Part shown: positions 43,643 through 50,921 of the stretch, piece by piece
How the letters are laid out: the number at the start of each line of letters is the position of its first letter
How positions within the stretch are numbered: the stretch's first letter is position 1
Assembly (NCBI GenBank): GCA_029288835.1
Contig: JARIGN010000002.1
Location: 1 to 54,217, forward strand
Direction of reading: 5' to 3'
From: Candidatus Kaiserbacteria bacterium
GTDB taxonomy: Bacteria; Patescibacteriota; Minisyncoccia; Phycocordibacterales; Phycocordibacteraceae
DNA: 54,217 bases
Translations under genes and position numbers: made by a program
The notes under the pieces: generated by a model
Told to the model about the DNA's origin: nothing
Databases searched by the model: none
What the model saw: the letters and a program-made list of their open reading frames with translations, nothing else

Positions 43643-44806
43643 ATGGCATACGCCTTAGATTGCGGAAATCCCCCTTTTATGCCGAGCTGGGCCATGGAAG
43701 GCTACAATTCCAGGCTTCAAGGGTGGGTACTCCCCCGCCCAATCAATCCTCACGCACATTTTCGGTGCCCGCAGACCCAACGTGAGATGTTTGATCTCGT
43801 CGTCCCCGAAACGGCGAAGATCTATCGATGGGCGACTGCGATGCCGAATCTACAAAAGCATCGCATCAAGACACCAGCCCAAGCGTTCGAGTACAGACGA
43901 CTCATCCAGGAGTGTGGGAAACCGCACAATCCTCGCTTCGACGTCACGGTTCCGTTCTACATCGAAGCGGATCTTGATCCGCTAGTCGTGGAGGACGGCT
44001 TTCATCTCAACGCATGGGTTGCGGGGAAGCTCTACCCCAAGAACGGCACCACGAACAGCGCAGAGGGCGTAGACTTCCGAAACATCAGTGGCCTTTGGCC
44101 ACTGTTCTCTCGCATGCAGAGACTTGGCGCATTGCTCCTCGTCCACGGCGAAGTGGTTACGTTTGAAGACGGTCGTCTTGTGCCTGATCGAGATCGTGAG
44201 ACTCTCGCTATCTCAGTCGTCCAAGAGATTCTCGAGGCGTTCCCACGACTCAAGGTTGTCTTCGAGCATATCTCTTCCAAGGCTACCGTCGAGGCGGTCA
44301 TTCGCTGGCAAGACCATGGGTACGCCGTTGAAGCCACGATTGCGCCCCAGTATCTGCTCTGGAATAGTACTGTTCTTTTCCAAGGCGGCATGAACCCCAT
44401 CAACTTCTCAATTCCGATTCTCAAGGACGAAGAGGATCGACTCGCCATTCTCGACTTCATGCTGAATGGGCGCGGAATGCTGGGCACGGACACTGCCCCG
44501 CACGACATCACCAGGAAAAGCCAGCACATCGGTTGCCCTGGTGGAGTCTTCAACGAGCCTGTCGGCCTGTTCGTCTACTTCCATATGTTCCGGAGGTATG
44601 GCGGTGAAGGATGGTTCAACCGGTTTCGGGAGTTCGCGTGCTATCGAGCTGCTAAGTTTTATGGACTACCCTCAGCTTCTCCTACGGATCGAGTACTGAT
44701 CACGGATGGGGAAACGGTCATTCCGGAACTCTACACCAATGGCACTACGCGCGTGGTGCCCATGTTCGCCGGTATGGTCGTGCCGTACGGTTTCAAGGCA
44801 CTTTAG
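43643..44806 (+). CDS. pyrC: Dihydroorotase (PyrC-like)
   Basis: A 387-residue amidohydrolase. All expected ligands are present: His37 and His39 (NPHAHFR), Lys129 (AGKLYPKNGTTNS, carbamylated), His168 (LLLVHGE), His209 (VVFEHISS) and Asp283 (GTDTAPH). This is the class II/PyrC arrangement. It closes carbamoyl-aspartate to dihydroorotate, the step before PyrD. GGAGGT lies 5 nt before ATG, and a terminator follows. The remaining pathway genes are not in the window. Confidence 0.92.
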   Translation: MAYALDCGNPPFMPSWAMEGYNSRLQGWVLPRPINPHAHFRCPQTQREMFDLVVPETAKIYRWATAMPNLQKHRIKTPAQAFEYRRLIQECGKPHNPRFDVTVPFYIEADLDPLVVEDGFHLNAWVAGKLYPKNGTTNSAEGVDFRNISGLWPLFSRMQRLGALLLVHGEVVTFEDGRLVPDRDRETLAISVVQEILEAFPRLKVVFEHISSKATVEAVIRWQDHGYAVEATIAPQYLLWNSTVLFQGGMNPINFSIPILKDEEDRLAILDFMLNGRGMLGTDTAPHDITRKSQHIGCPGGVFNEPVGLFVYFHMFRRYGGEGWFNRFREFACYRAAKFYGLPSASPTDRVLITDGETVIPELYTNGTTRVVPMFAGMVVPYGFKAL

Positions 44807-44845
44807 CCTGGTGGCGGAGTAATAGCCGCTAACCATCTGTGAACG

Positions 44846-44875
44846 CCGCGCGGCCCTGCCGCGCGGTTTTTCTTT
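44846..44875 (+). terminator. Terminator of dihydroorotase
   Basis: CCGCGCGG (44846-44853), loop CCCTG, CCGCGCGG (44859-44866), then TTTTTCTTT. Confidence 0.92.
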
Positions 44876-44924
44876 AGGTTTTCTTTACGCCTCCGCGCAT
44901 TCACGATATGGTAGAAAAAAGTTC

Positions 44925-45869
44925 ATGAAGAAATTGTCGAAAGAGAAAATACTAAAAATCGCAAAGCTTGTCTGGCAGATTCTGGTGTATGTCTTTGCAG
45001 CGATCGGTTTCGTGCTTGTGGTTGCCTATTTCGCCGTGCGCTTTGGCTTCACCAACGTCACCGGCATCATAGACCAGCAGCGGCAGTCGTTTCTAGGAAA
45101 TGCGAGCTCTACCCTCGCTTCAAACGTCGCAAATGAAGCACCCGAATACCCTAAGGGCACCCCGTGGCAAAACACCGAGGAATGGCAGGTACTTTCTGAG
45201 GCTATTATTAAGGATGCGCCGGTGATAGACCGCGCTGCGTCAGCAGCAGGAGTGTCGCCCCGGCTTATTGTCGCGGACCTAGTCGTCGAGCAGCTTCGCC
45301 TCTTTTTCACTGAGCGTGCGTTCTATAAGCAGTTTTTTGCACCGCTCCAAATTTTGGGCTCGCAAACCCAATTCTCGTGGGGCGTGATGGGCATGAAAGA
45401 AGACACTGCGGTACAGGTTGAAAATAACTTGAAAAATCCTTCATCTCCATTTTATCCTGGGCCGCAATACGAGCACCTCCTCGATTTCCCCGGCACAGGC
45501 CCTTCTCAAACCACGCCCTTTGGCACACCAACCGCTTCCTCTACCCAGGCTATCGCCGCTTCAAGCACTATCCAGCAGGAACGCTTCACCCGCATGACCG
45601 ACCAGCACAACCACTACTACAATTACCTCTACGCTGCACTTTACATAAAAGAGATCGAGACCCAGTGGCAGAATGCCGGCTTCCCCATTACCAGCCGCCC
45701 CGATGTCATCTCAACGCTCTATAACATTGGCTTTGAGCACTCTACCCCTAATGCCAACCCGCAAGTCGGCGGCGCGGCAATCGTAATCAACGGCGTCACC
45801 TATAGCTTCGGCGGTCTCGCTCAGCAGTTTTATTCTTCAAATCTCCTCACGAATCTCTTTCCTCAGTAA
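44925..45869 (+). CDS. Membrane-anchored lysozyme-like (DUF1402-like) protein
   Basis: A 314-residue protein: cytoplasmic basic N-terminus, helix (about 16-40), then an extracytoplasmic alpha-helical domain with VSPRLIVADLVVEQLRLFF, SQTQFSWGVMGMKEDTAVQVE and DVISTLYNIGFEHSTPN. The order (Glu-containing helix, SWG-G turn, later helix) resembles lytic transglycosylase/DUF1402 folds, with the Glu of VVEQ as the candidate catalyst. Peptidoglycan cleavage is plausible, not proven. No SD is visible; -10-like TATGGT lies 12 nt upstream. Confidence 0.68.
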   Translation: MKKLSKEKILKIAKLVWQILVYVFAAIGFVLVVAYFAVRFGFTNVTGIIDQQRQSFLGNASSTLASNVANEAPEYPKGTPWQNTEEWQVLSEAIIKDAPVIDRAASAAGVSPRLIVADLVVEQLRLFFTERAFYKQFFAPLQILGSQTQFSWGVMGMKEDTAVQVENNLKNPSSPFYPGPQYEHLLDFPGTGPSQTTPFGTPTASSTQAIAASSTIQQERFTRMTDQHNHYYNYLYAALYIKEIETQWQNAGFPITSRPDVISTLYNIGFEHSTPNANPQVGGAAIVINGVTYSFGGLAQQFYSSNLLTNLFPQ

Positions 45870-45882
45870 GGAAACGAATGTA

Positions 45883-45911
45883 TTGACGTTGTATATACAA
45901 AGAAATATACT
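45883..45911 (+). promoter_or_regulatory. Promoter of the RelB/YafQ module
   Basis: TTGACG (45883-45888), 17-nt spacer and TATACT (45906-45911), ending 6 nt before ATG 45918. This is the one leaderless start in the window with a good -35 as well. Confidence 0.75.
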
Positions 45912-45917
45912 AAATAG

Positions 45918-46175
45918 ATGGATACCGTAATAAATATTCGTACACAAAAGAAAGTGCGAGATGAAGCACGAAAAGTATTTGCCCAAATGGGTCTCACCAC
46001 TTCTGCAGGCATAAACCTTTTTTTACAACAAGTAATAGCCGAAAAAGGACTTCCATTCACTCCTACCCGTAATCCCGAAAAGCTTCGCAAAGCATGGGAT
46101 ACAGAAGTTTCTGCTGCCCTTCGTTCAAACAAGCCTTCTAGAGATGCAAAAGAACTGCTTACTAAATTAAAATAA
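45918..46175 (+). CDS. RelB/DinJ-family antitoxin
   Basis: An 85-residue antitoxin: N-terminal ribbon-helix-helix (VINIRTQKKVRDEARKVFAQM, TTSAGINLFLQQVI) that should bind the promoter, and a disordered C-terminal toxin-binding tail (KAWDTEVSAALRSNKPSRDAKELLTKL). Its stop overlaps the toxin ATG (TAATG), as is usual for such pairs. It probably represses its own promoter at 45883-45911. Confidence 0.92.
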   Translation: MDTVINIRTQKKVRDEARKVFAQMGLTTSAGINLFLQQVIAEKGLPFTPTRNPEKLRKAWDTEVSAALRSNKPSRDAKELLTKLK

Positions 46176-46462
46176 TGTATAAAATCTTCGAAACGAAGAG
46201 ATTCAAGAAATCCTATCGCCGCCTCCAATCCTCAGGAACAGTAAGTACACAAACCAAAGCTCGACTCGCAGAAATAATTGATACCTTAGCCGCAGGCAAA
46301 ACTCTAGCCTCCTCTTTTCGCGATCATGCTTTAAAGGGCGCTTTGTCGGGCTATCGAGAATGCCATATACGTGGAGATCTACTAATGGTCTATACCTTTA
46401 TTGAAGAGAAACTAGTGTTGGTGCTCGTGGATGTAGGAAGCCATTCTTATTTAAACTTGTAA
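46175..46462 (+). CDS. YafQ/RelE-family mRNA interferase toxin
   Basis: A 95-residue toxin: RFKKSYRRLQSSG at the N-terminus, then SFRDHALKGALSGYRECHIRGDLLMVYTF and LVLVDVGSHSYLNL. The residues used by E. coli YafQ for ribosome-dependent mRNA cleavage (His in DHAL, His in CHI, Asp in GDLL, His in GSHS) all appear, so it should be active. It is translationally coupled to its antitoxin and sits beside a tRNA gene, a frequent insertion context. Confidence 0.92.
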   Translation: MYKIFETKRFKKSYRRLQSSGTVSTQTKARLAEIIDTLAAGKTLASSFRDHALKGALSGYRECHIRGDLLMVYTFIEEKLVLVLVDVGSHSYLNL

Positions 46463-46500
46463 ATTGAAGATGGCGTGGAGGTGCGGTAAGCTGAATGAAC

Positions 46501-46574
46501 CCATCCTTAGCTCAGTTGGTTAGAGCTCCGAGCTTATACCTCGGCGGTCCCTGGTTCGAGTCCAGGAGGATGGA
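46501..46574 (+). tRNA. tRNA-Ile(UAU)
   Basis: A perfect 74-nt cloverleaf: acceptor CCATCCT/AGGATGG, D stem GCTC/GAGC, anticodon stem CCGAG/CTCGG with loop CTTATAC, T arm CCTGG-TTCGAGT-CCAGG, discriminator A73. The anticodon at positions 34-36 is UAU, which reads AUA as Ile without lysidine. CCA is not encoded. The first pair C1-G72 is unusual for tRNA-Ile. Confidence 0.9.
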
Positions 46575-46582
46575 CTAAAGTG

Positions 46583-46591
46583 TGCTATTGT
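46583..46591 (+). promoter_or_regulatory. Extended -10 box before the small membrane-protein pair
   Basis: TGC plus TATTGT (46586-46591), just past the tRNA 3' end. The predicted start near 46598 leaves a leader of about 25 nt with AAGGAGG (46611-46617). Confidence 0.45.
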
Positions 46592-46622
46592 AGCGATGGA
46601 TGTTGCCGGCAAGGAGGCCAGC

Positions 46623-46793
46623 ATGGAAAACACAGACGAAGATGCATACTGGAATGCCTATGCTTTAGCTGCAGCGGCGGCCCTGGTTTTGTGGCCCTTC
46701 TATTACCTGGGCGATACGTTGGTTCAAGTATATCGGTACCGGGTGCCCACGCACTGGAGGGTGCGCCTAAAAAGGATTACCCGGCTTTTTTAA
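46623..46793 (+). CDS. 56-residue single-helix membrane protein
   Basis: A small protein: acidic N-terminus (MENTDEDAYWNAY), one Ala/Leu/Val-rich helix (about 13-31) and a basic C-terminus (HWRVRLKRITRLF), predicting N-out/C-in topology. AAGGAGG with 5-nt spacing fixes the start at 46623 instead of an in-frame ATG at 46596. It shares a unit with the next gene, 17 nt away. Not recognised. Confidence 0.6.
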   Translation: MENTDEDAYWNAYALAAAAALVLWPFYYLGDTLVQVYRYRVPTHWRVRLKRITRLF

Positions 46794-46810
46794 CGACGAG
46801 GGAGGACTCA

Positions 46811-47119
46811 ATGCCGTGGAAGTGGCTAACCCCATTCCTCATCCTCATGGCACTTATCCAGAAAGGATGGGGGTTCCTACAAGGACCTCGCACGGAGCAC
46901 CGACACCGCTTCATGATACTGTGGCGTTTCGCGGTCTTAGCCTGGGTCGCAGTGGTGATGCTTTGGTGCATGATGCCTATGCTTCATCGCTCTGTCGCTG
47001 CCAGAACTGTTCTGGTGCTCGCAACACTAGTGGGTATCGTCATTCTCGTTCTCTATATCAGCGAGAAAGTACATCGGACTCGTCACCCACAACACAGGTT
47101 TCGTGCTCATGCGTCATAA
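46811..47119 (+). CDS. 102-residue multi-helix membrane protein
   Basis: A small protein with three predicted helices (about 5-20, 35-55 and 65-85) and a His/Arg-rich C-terminus (SEKVHRTRHPQHRFRAHAS). GGAGG lies 5 nt before ATG 46811. It is the second gene of a two-gene unit that ends in a terminator facing ftsH. Function unknown. The His-rich tail might bind metal or nucleic acid, but that is speculation. Confidence 0.58.
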   Translation: MPWKWLTPFLILMALIQKGWGFLQGPRTEHRHRFMILWRFAVLAWVAVVMLWCMMPMLHRSVAARTVLVLATLVGIVILVLYISEKVHRTRHPQHRFRAHAS

Positions 47120-47123
47120 CAAT

Positions 47124-47160
47124 AGGTGCCAGATTCTAACGGATCCGGCACCTTTTCTTT
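47124..47160 (+). terminator. Terminator of the small membrane-protein pair
   Basis: AGGTGCC (47124-47130) pairs with GGCACCT (47147-47153) across a 16-nt loop, followed by TTTCTTT. It lies between convergent genes. Confidence 0.75.
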
Positions 47161-47183
47161 ATATTCTTGAATCTACTCTACCC

Positions 47184-49163
47184 TTACCCCACCACCGTCG
47201 TTGCGTCGGTATAGTCTTCCTTTTTCTTTGGCGTGATGCCGTGCACGATGAGGATCTTTTCAAAGTCCTCGCGCTCAAGCGTTTCTACATCCACAAGCGT
47301 GTCCGCGATAGCGTCAAGCGCTGCGCGATGCGTAGTGATGACTTCCGTTGCCTTGTTCTTCCCTTCTTCGATCATGCGACCCACTTCAGCGTCCATGCGC
47401 GCCGCGAGGTCTTGAGAATATTCCGGACCAAAGCCTCCGCGGTCTGAAGCGAAAGCAGCTGGGCCGATTGCGTCGCTCATGCCGTAGCGCGAGACCATAT
47501 TCTTTGCGAGGTTCGTCGCGACAGAAAGGTCATTTGATGGGCCTGTTGTGACATCATTAAAGATGAGCATCTCCGCTGCATAGCCACCGAGCATCGTGGC
47601 AATGTCGTCGATGAACTCTTTTTTAGAAGGCATCTTTTTGTCTTCGAACGGAAGCTTGAGGGTGTACCCGCCGGCACTTCCTCGGCTAATAATGGAGACC
47701 TTGTGGACAGGGTCAGCGTTTGGAAGCACGGAAGCGACGAGTGCATGTCCGGCTTCGTGGTATGCGGTGACTCGCTTTTCCTTTTTAGAGAGCAAATGGC
47801 TTTTTCGCTCAGGACCAAGCATTACTTTTTCAATAGAACGTATCAAATCAAACTGCGTGATCTCTTTACGGTTTTCACGCGCTGCCAAAATAGCGGCTTC
47901 GTTCATGAGTGAATAGAGCTCGGCACCCGAGAACCCAGGCGTGCGCTCCGCGATAAGCGGGAAGTTTACATCCGGACCAAACGGCTTCTTGCGTGCATGC
48001 ACAGAAAGAATTTCCTCGCGGTCTTTTCGGTCTGGAAGGTCGATGGTTACGCGACGGTCAAAACGACCCGGGCGCAAAAGTGCAGGGTCCAGCACGTCGG
48101 GGCGGTTCGTTGCAGCCATGACGATAACCTTTTCCGTTGGCTCGAAGCCGTCCATCTCGACGAGTATCTGGTTCAAGGTTTGCTCGCGCTCGTCGTTTCC
48201 GCCTCCAACGCCGCTTCCGCGTGCGCGACCGACGGCGTCGATTTCATCCACGAAAATAATGCTCGGCGCCGAGCGCTTCGCCATTTGGAAAAGGTCACGG
48301 ACGCGCGAGGCACCGACACCCACGAACATCTCAACGAACTCGGAGCCGGAAATAGAATAGAACGGCACCGATGCTTCGCCGGCGACGGCGCGCGCGAGGA
48401 GCGTCTTTCCGGTACCGGGAGCACCCATGAGCAAAATACCCTTTGGAATGCGCGCGCCAATATCCAGGAACTTCTTCGGATTTTTCAAGAAGTCCACAAT
48501 CTCCACCAGCTCCTCTTTCGCTTCCTTCGCACCCGCCACATCCGCAAACGTCACGCGAGAGTTCGTGTCCGCAGGATCAATCATGCGTGCCTTTGATTGC
48601 CCAAAGGTGAAGGCTTGCATGCCGGCACCACGCACTTGCCGCGCCAGGAACCAAAAGAGTACCGCAAGAAGCAAGGCAGGAATCAGAATCGGCGCGAGGG
48701 TAAAGAACCAATACGAAAAGCCGGTGTTCGTCGCGATTGTCATGTTCACCGCAGAGAGCTGCACAGGAGTCACGCCATACGGCACGAGCTGCTCCGGAAG
48801 GCTCGTGTTCGGGTCCTTCATCGAGGTCTTTTGCGTGCCATTCGTGTAGGTGACGATGAGGTCACTGTCGGTTATCTTCACTGAAGACACCTGGCCGCTC
48901 TTAATGTCATTCGCGAGCTGCGAAAGCGGAATGACCGGCTTCGCTTTTACGTCAGTTGCCACGAGCGTGTACGCGCTCATCAAAAGCAAAAAGATAATGA
49001 CGATGGTGATGAAGTTACTGGTGAAGCCTCCGCCGCCCGAGAGGAAACCGCCGCCCTTCCCTCCTGGCTTTCCGGCCGAGCCCTTGCCGCCCGATGTCTG
49101 GTTGCCGTTTCGGTTGCCCCCTTTCTTTAACAGATTTTTAGGATTTCTTTGAGTAGGAGCCAT
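47184..49163 (-). CDS. ftsH: FtsH ATP-dependent zinc metalloprotease
   Basis: A 659-residue membrane AAA protease. A Gly-rich cytoplasmic N-terminus (14-50) precedes helix 1 (about 50-68), the periplasmic domain and helix 2 (152-175). The AAA motor has Walker A GAPGTGKT (247-254), Walker B IIFVDEID (302-309) and the pore motif FVEMFVG. The peptidase has zinc site HEAGH (469-473) and third ligand Asp in GPSNDL. It degrades membrane and soluble proteins. TATACT (49173-49178) lies 9 nt before ATG 49163. Divergent from smpB. Confidence 0.96.
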   Translation of the reverse strand: MAPTQRNPKNLLKKGGNRNGNQTSGGKGSAGKPGGKGGGFLSGGGGFTSNFITIVIIFLLLMSAYTLVATDVKAKPVIPLSQLANDIKSGQVSSVKITDSDLIVTYTNGTQKTSMKDPNTSLPEQLVPYGVTPVQLSAVNMTIATNTGFSYWFFTLAPILIPALLLAVLFWFLARQVRGAGMQAFTFGQSKARMIDPADTNSRVTFADVAGAKEAKEELVEIVDFLKNPKKFLDIGARIPKGILLMGAPGTGKTLLARAVAGEASVPFYSISGSEFVEMFVGVGASRVRDLFQMAKRSAPSIIFVDEIDAVGRARGSGVGGGNDEREQTLNQILVEMDGFEPTEKVIVMAATNRPDVLDPALLRPGRFDRRVTIDLPDRKDREEILSVHARKKPFGPDVNFPLIAERTPGFSGAELYSLMNEAAILAARENRKEITQFDLIRSIEKVMLGPERKSHLLSKKEKRVTAYHEAGHALVASVLPNADPVHKVSIISRGSAGGYTLKLPFEDKKMPSKKEFIDDIATMLGGYAAEMLIFNDVTTGPSNDLSVATNLAKNMVSRYGMSDAIGPAAFASDRGGFGPEYSQDLAARMDAEVGRMIEEGKNKATEVITTHRAALDAIADTLVDVETLEREDFEKILIVHGITPKKKEDYTDATTVVG

Positions 49164-49258
49164 GTGCGTTGCAGTATACAATAAGAGTTATCAGTATGAA
49201 AATAATGAGGTTAAGGGTTAATGAAGAGTAAGAAAGAAAGCGCCGACGCGTCACTACT

Positions 49259-49738
49259 ATGGCTACCCTATTAGAAAATAAAAGAGTACACCTGCGCTTT
49301 GCCGTCCTTGAAACCTTCCAGGCTGGGATGGTGCTTTCCGGCAGCGAAACGAAGTCGCTTCGTGCAAAACTGGGCAGCCTGGATGGCTCGCGCATCTTGG
49401 TGCGCGGCGGCGAGGCCTATTTAGTGGGTGCCACAATCCCGCCATACCAGCCTCTCAACCTTTCCGGCACACGCAGCACGAGCACTAAAGCTTATGATCC
49501 GGAGCAGCCGCGAAAATTGCTTCTCAATAAAAAAGAACTCGCGGAAATTGAAGCCGCAGAATCACGCAAAGGCTTGACAATAGTGCCAATTGAAGTGTAT
49601 AATGCAGGACGGTACCTGAAGCTGCGTATTGCCATCGTGCGTGGGAAAGGCAAAGCAGATAAACGCGAAGACTTGAAGAAGCGTGACGCGGAGCGAGAGA
49701 TCGCTCGAGCAGTACGAACACGACCGCAGCACATATAA
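49259..49738 (+). CDS. smpB: SsrA-binding protein SmpB
   Basis: A 159-residue OB-fold protein: LENKRVHLRFAVLETFQAGMVLSGSE, KSLRAKLGSLDGSRI, GATIPPYQPLN, the LTIVPIEVYNAGRYLKLRIAIVRGKGKADKRE segment and a basic C-terminal tail that enters the decoding site. It delivers tmRNA to stalled ribosomes. ssrA lies 141 bp downstream on the same strand. A perfect -35/-10 pair is embedded in its coding sequence (49574-49603). Confidence 0.96.
   Translation: MATLLENKRVHLRFAVLETFQAGMVLSGSETKSLRAKLGSLDGSRILVRGGEAYLVGATIPPYQPLNLSGTRSTSTKAYDPEQPRKLLLNKKELAEIEAAESRKGLTIVPIEVYNAGRYLKLRIAIVRGKGKADKREDLKKRDAEREIARAVRTRPQHI
49574..49603 (+). promoter_or_regulatory. Consensus sigma-70 promoter inside smpB
   Basis: TTGACA (49574-49579), an 18-nt spacer and TATAAT (49598-49603). 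Both hexamers are perfect. It lies about 270 nt upstream of mature tmRNA and could drive ssrA independently of smpB. Confidence 0.55.
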
Positions 49739-49797
49739 ACTACATGAGTGTGCGCTCCGGGCCGCTTGGCCAAGTCTTACAGACTCATGTAGTTTAT
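49735..49797. repeat. 15-bp inverted repeat spanning the smpB stop codon
   Basis: 49735-49749 pairs perfectly with 49783-49797. The 33-nt loop holds a small GGCC-GCTT-GGCC hairpin. There is no T tract. It may mark the 3' end or a processing site of smpB mRNA, or affect read-through into ssrA. Confidence 0.7.
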
Positions 49798-49879
49798 CTG
49801 CGCTGCTTCCCCGCTTCAACTAATCGATCATTCACGGATTCGACCTATCTCACACAAACGAATGAGATGGATCAAGCCC

Positions 49880-50302
49880 GGGGGTGACCGGTTTTGACGG
49901 TCTGCTCTTTGAGAGACGTGCGACGCGGTGCAAGCTTGTTGAACACCTAAATCTTACAAGCAACGATACTTGCAAACACTTCTGTTGCAAGCGCAAAGAG
50001 CGTTCGCTCACCGTTTACGATGGCGGACTTCGACTTTGTGCTCGCCTAACGAGGCTTGAGCTTTTGCTCGCTTCGCTCTGCGACGTTCATACCTCCAGGA
50101 TCCTTTAGCTGGTGGTATGGGCGGAATTCTCTAGAGGATCGGACGGCGCGCGTACCCGCGCACGCCTCCTAAAAATTCGGGTGTAGGTAGGGCGAGTTTG
50201 GTTTCTGTTTTCATCGCCCTACTGAATCTTAAATAGAGACTACGCGTCGTAGACTCGCTCTCAAAGCCGGATTCGGACGGGGGATCAAACCCCCCACCTC
50301 CA
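49880..50302 (+). ncRNA. ssrA: tmRNA (transfer-messenger RNA)
   Basis: The 5' GGGGGTG (49880-49886) pairs with CACCTCC (50295-50301) to form the tRNA-like acceptor, and the D-region GACCGGTTTTGACGG is typical. The tag frame runs from GCA (49972) to TAA (50047), encoding ANTSVASAKS, then VRSPFTMADF, then DFVLA: 25 residues with a hydrophobic end suited to ClpXP or FtsH. The T arm has a GGGGG/CCCCC stem with an A-T-C-A-A-A loop, and CCA is not encoded. Pseudoknot boundaries were not resolved. Confidence 0.93.
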
Positions 50303-50340
50303 CAAAAATAAGAAGCGTAGCGACTATATTTTTGTAGGAT

Positions 50341-50360
50341 GTCGCAATTCCTATTGCGAC
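50341..50360. repeat. 8-bp inverted repeat after tmRNA
   Basis: GTCGCAAT (50341-50348) and ATTGCGAC (50353-50360) around TCCT. No T tract follows, so it is not by itself a terminator; it may be part of the tmRNA 3' trailer. Confidence 0.6.
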
Positions 50361-50382
50361 ACCACACTATTGATATTTACAG

Positions 50383-50403
50383 AGCCGCCTTATGGCGGCT
50401 TTT
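50383..50403 (+). terminator. Terminator of tmRNA
   Basis: AGCCGCC (50383-50389) pairs with GGCGGCT (50394-50400) around TTAT, followed by TTT. The T tract is short but the stem is strong. Confidence 0.75.
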
Positions 50404-50408
50404 GTAAT

Positions 50409-50840
50409 TTAATAGACTTCCTGCTTTTTCAGTTTTGGTCTAAACGTTTGGTATGCATACCAGAGCGGACCAGAAAGCAACACTAAATCCGCCATAGATA
50501 AAATGAGAGAAGACAACAAATAATTCCCAGAATAGCCTAGAAAGGGAGTTAGCGTGTCCATTACGATTGATACCAAAAGCCCAAATAGAATCCAAAGAAA
50601 AGGCATACAAGCCCAAAGTACTGACTTCCGATATTCTGACCATACTATACATGTGATAGATCCGACGAAATACCCTACATTCATTAAGGTATAGAGATTA
50701 GAATTTAATGCCCCGTATACGCCCACATCAATACCATCAGCATTAATAACGAATAAAATAAAGATCAAAGGAAAGGAGAGGATCAAAAATATATTTAAAA
50801 TAATTAAGATAGTTCTTTTTAGGGGTAAGTCTTTGATCAT
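50409..50840 (-). CDS. Four-helix membrane protein, unknown function
   Basis: A 143-residue protein with four predicted helices (about 9-32, 50-70, 75-95 and 105-128) and short basic ends. Not recognised. It is AT-rich compared with the glycosyltransferase genes next to it. It converges on tmRNA. No SD or clear -10 pair is seen directly before ATG. Confidence 0.65.
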   Translation of the reverse strand: MIKDLPLKRTILIILNIFLILSFPLIFILFVINADGIDVGVYGALNSNLYTLMNVGYFVGSITCIVWSEYRKSVLWACMPFLWILFGLLVSIVMDTLTPFLGYSGNYLLSSLILSMADLVLLSGPLWYAYQTFRPKLKKQEVY

Positions 50841-50921
50841 GAACTAATTCTATCAAGTAAAGAAAAGATAAGTGGCGTTAAGCATAAAGAACAGAGTACA
50901 GAGGAATCTCTTTAATAGCGA

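Noticed and set aside
46580..46810. N-terminal extension of the 102-residue membrane protein
   Set aside because: GGAGG 5 nt before ATG 46811 fixes the start, and the extension overlaps the 56-residue gene in another frame.
49884..50108. 74-residue plus-strand ORF
   Set aside because: It lies within tmRNA and is not in the tag frame.
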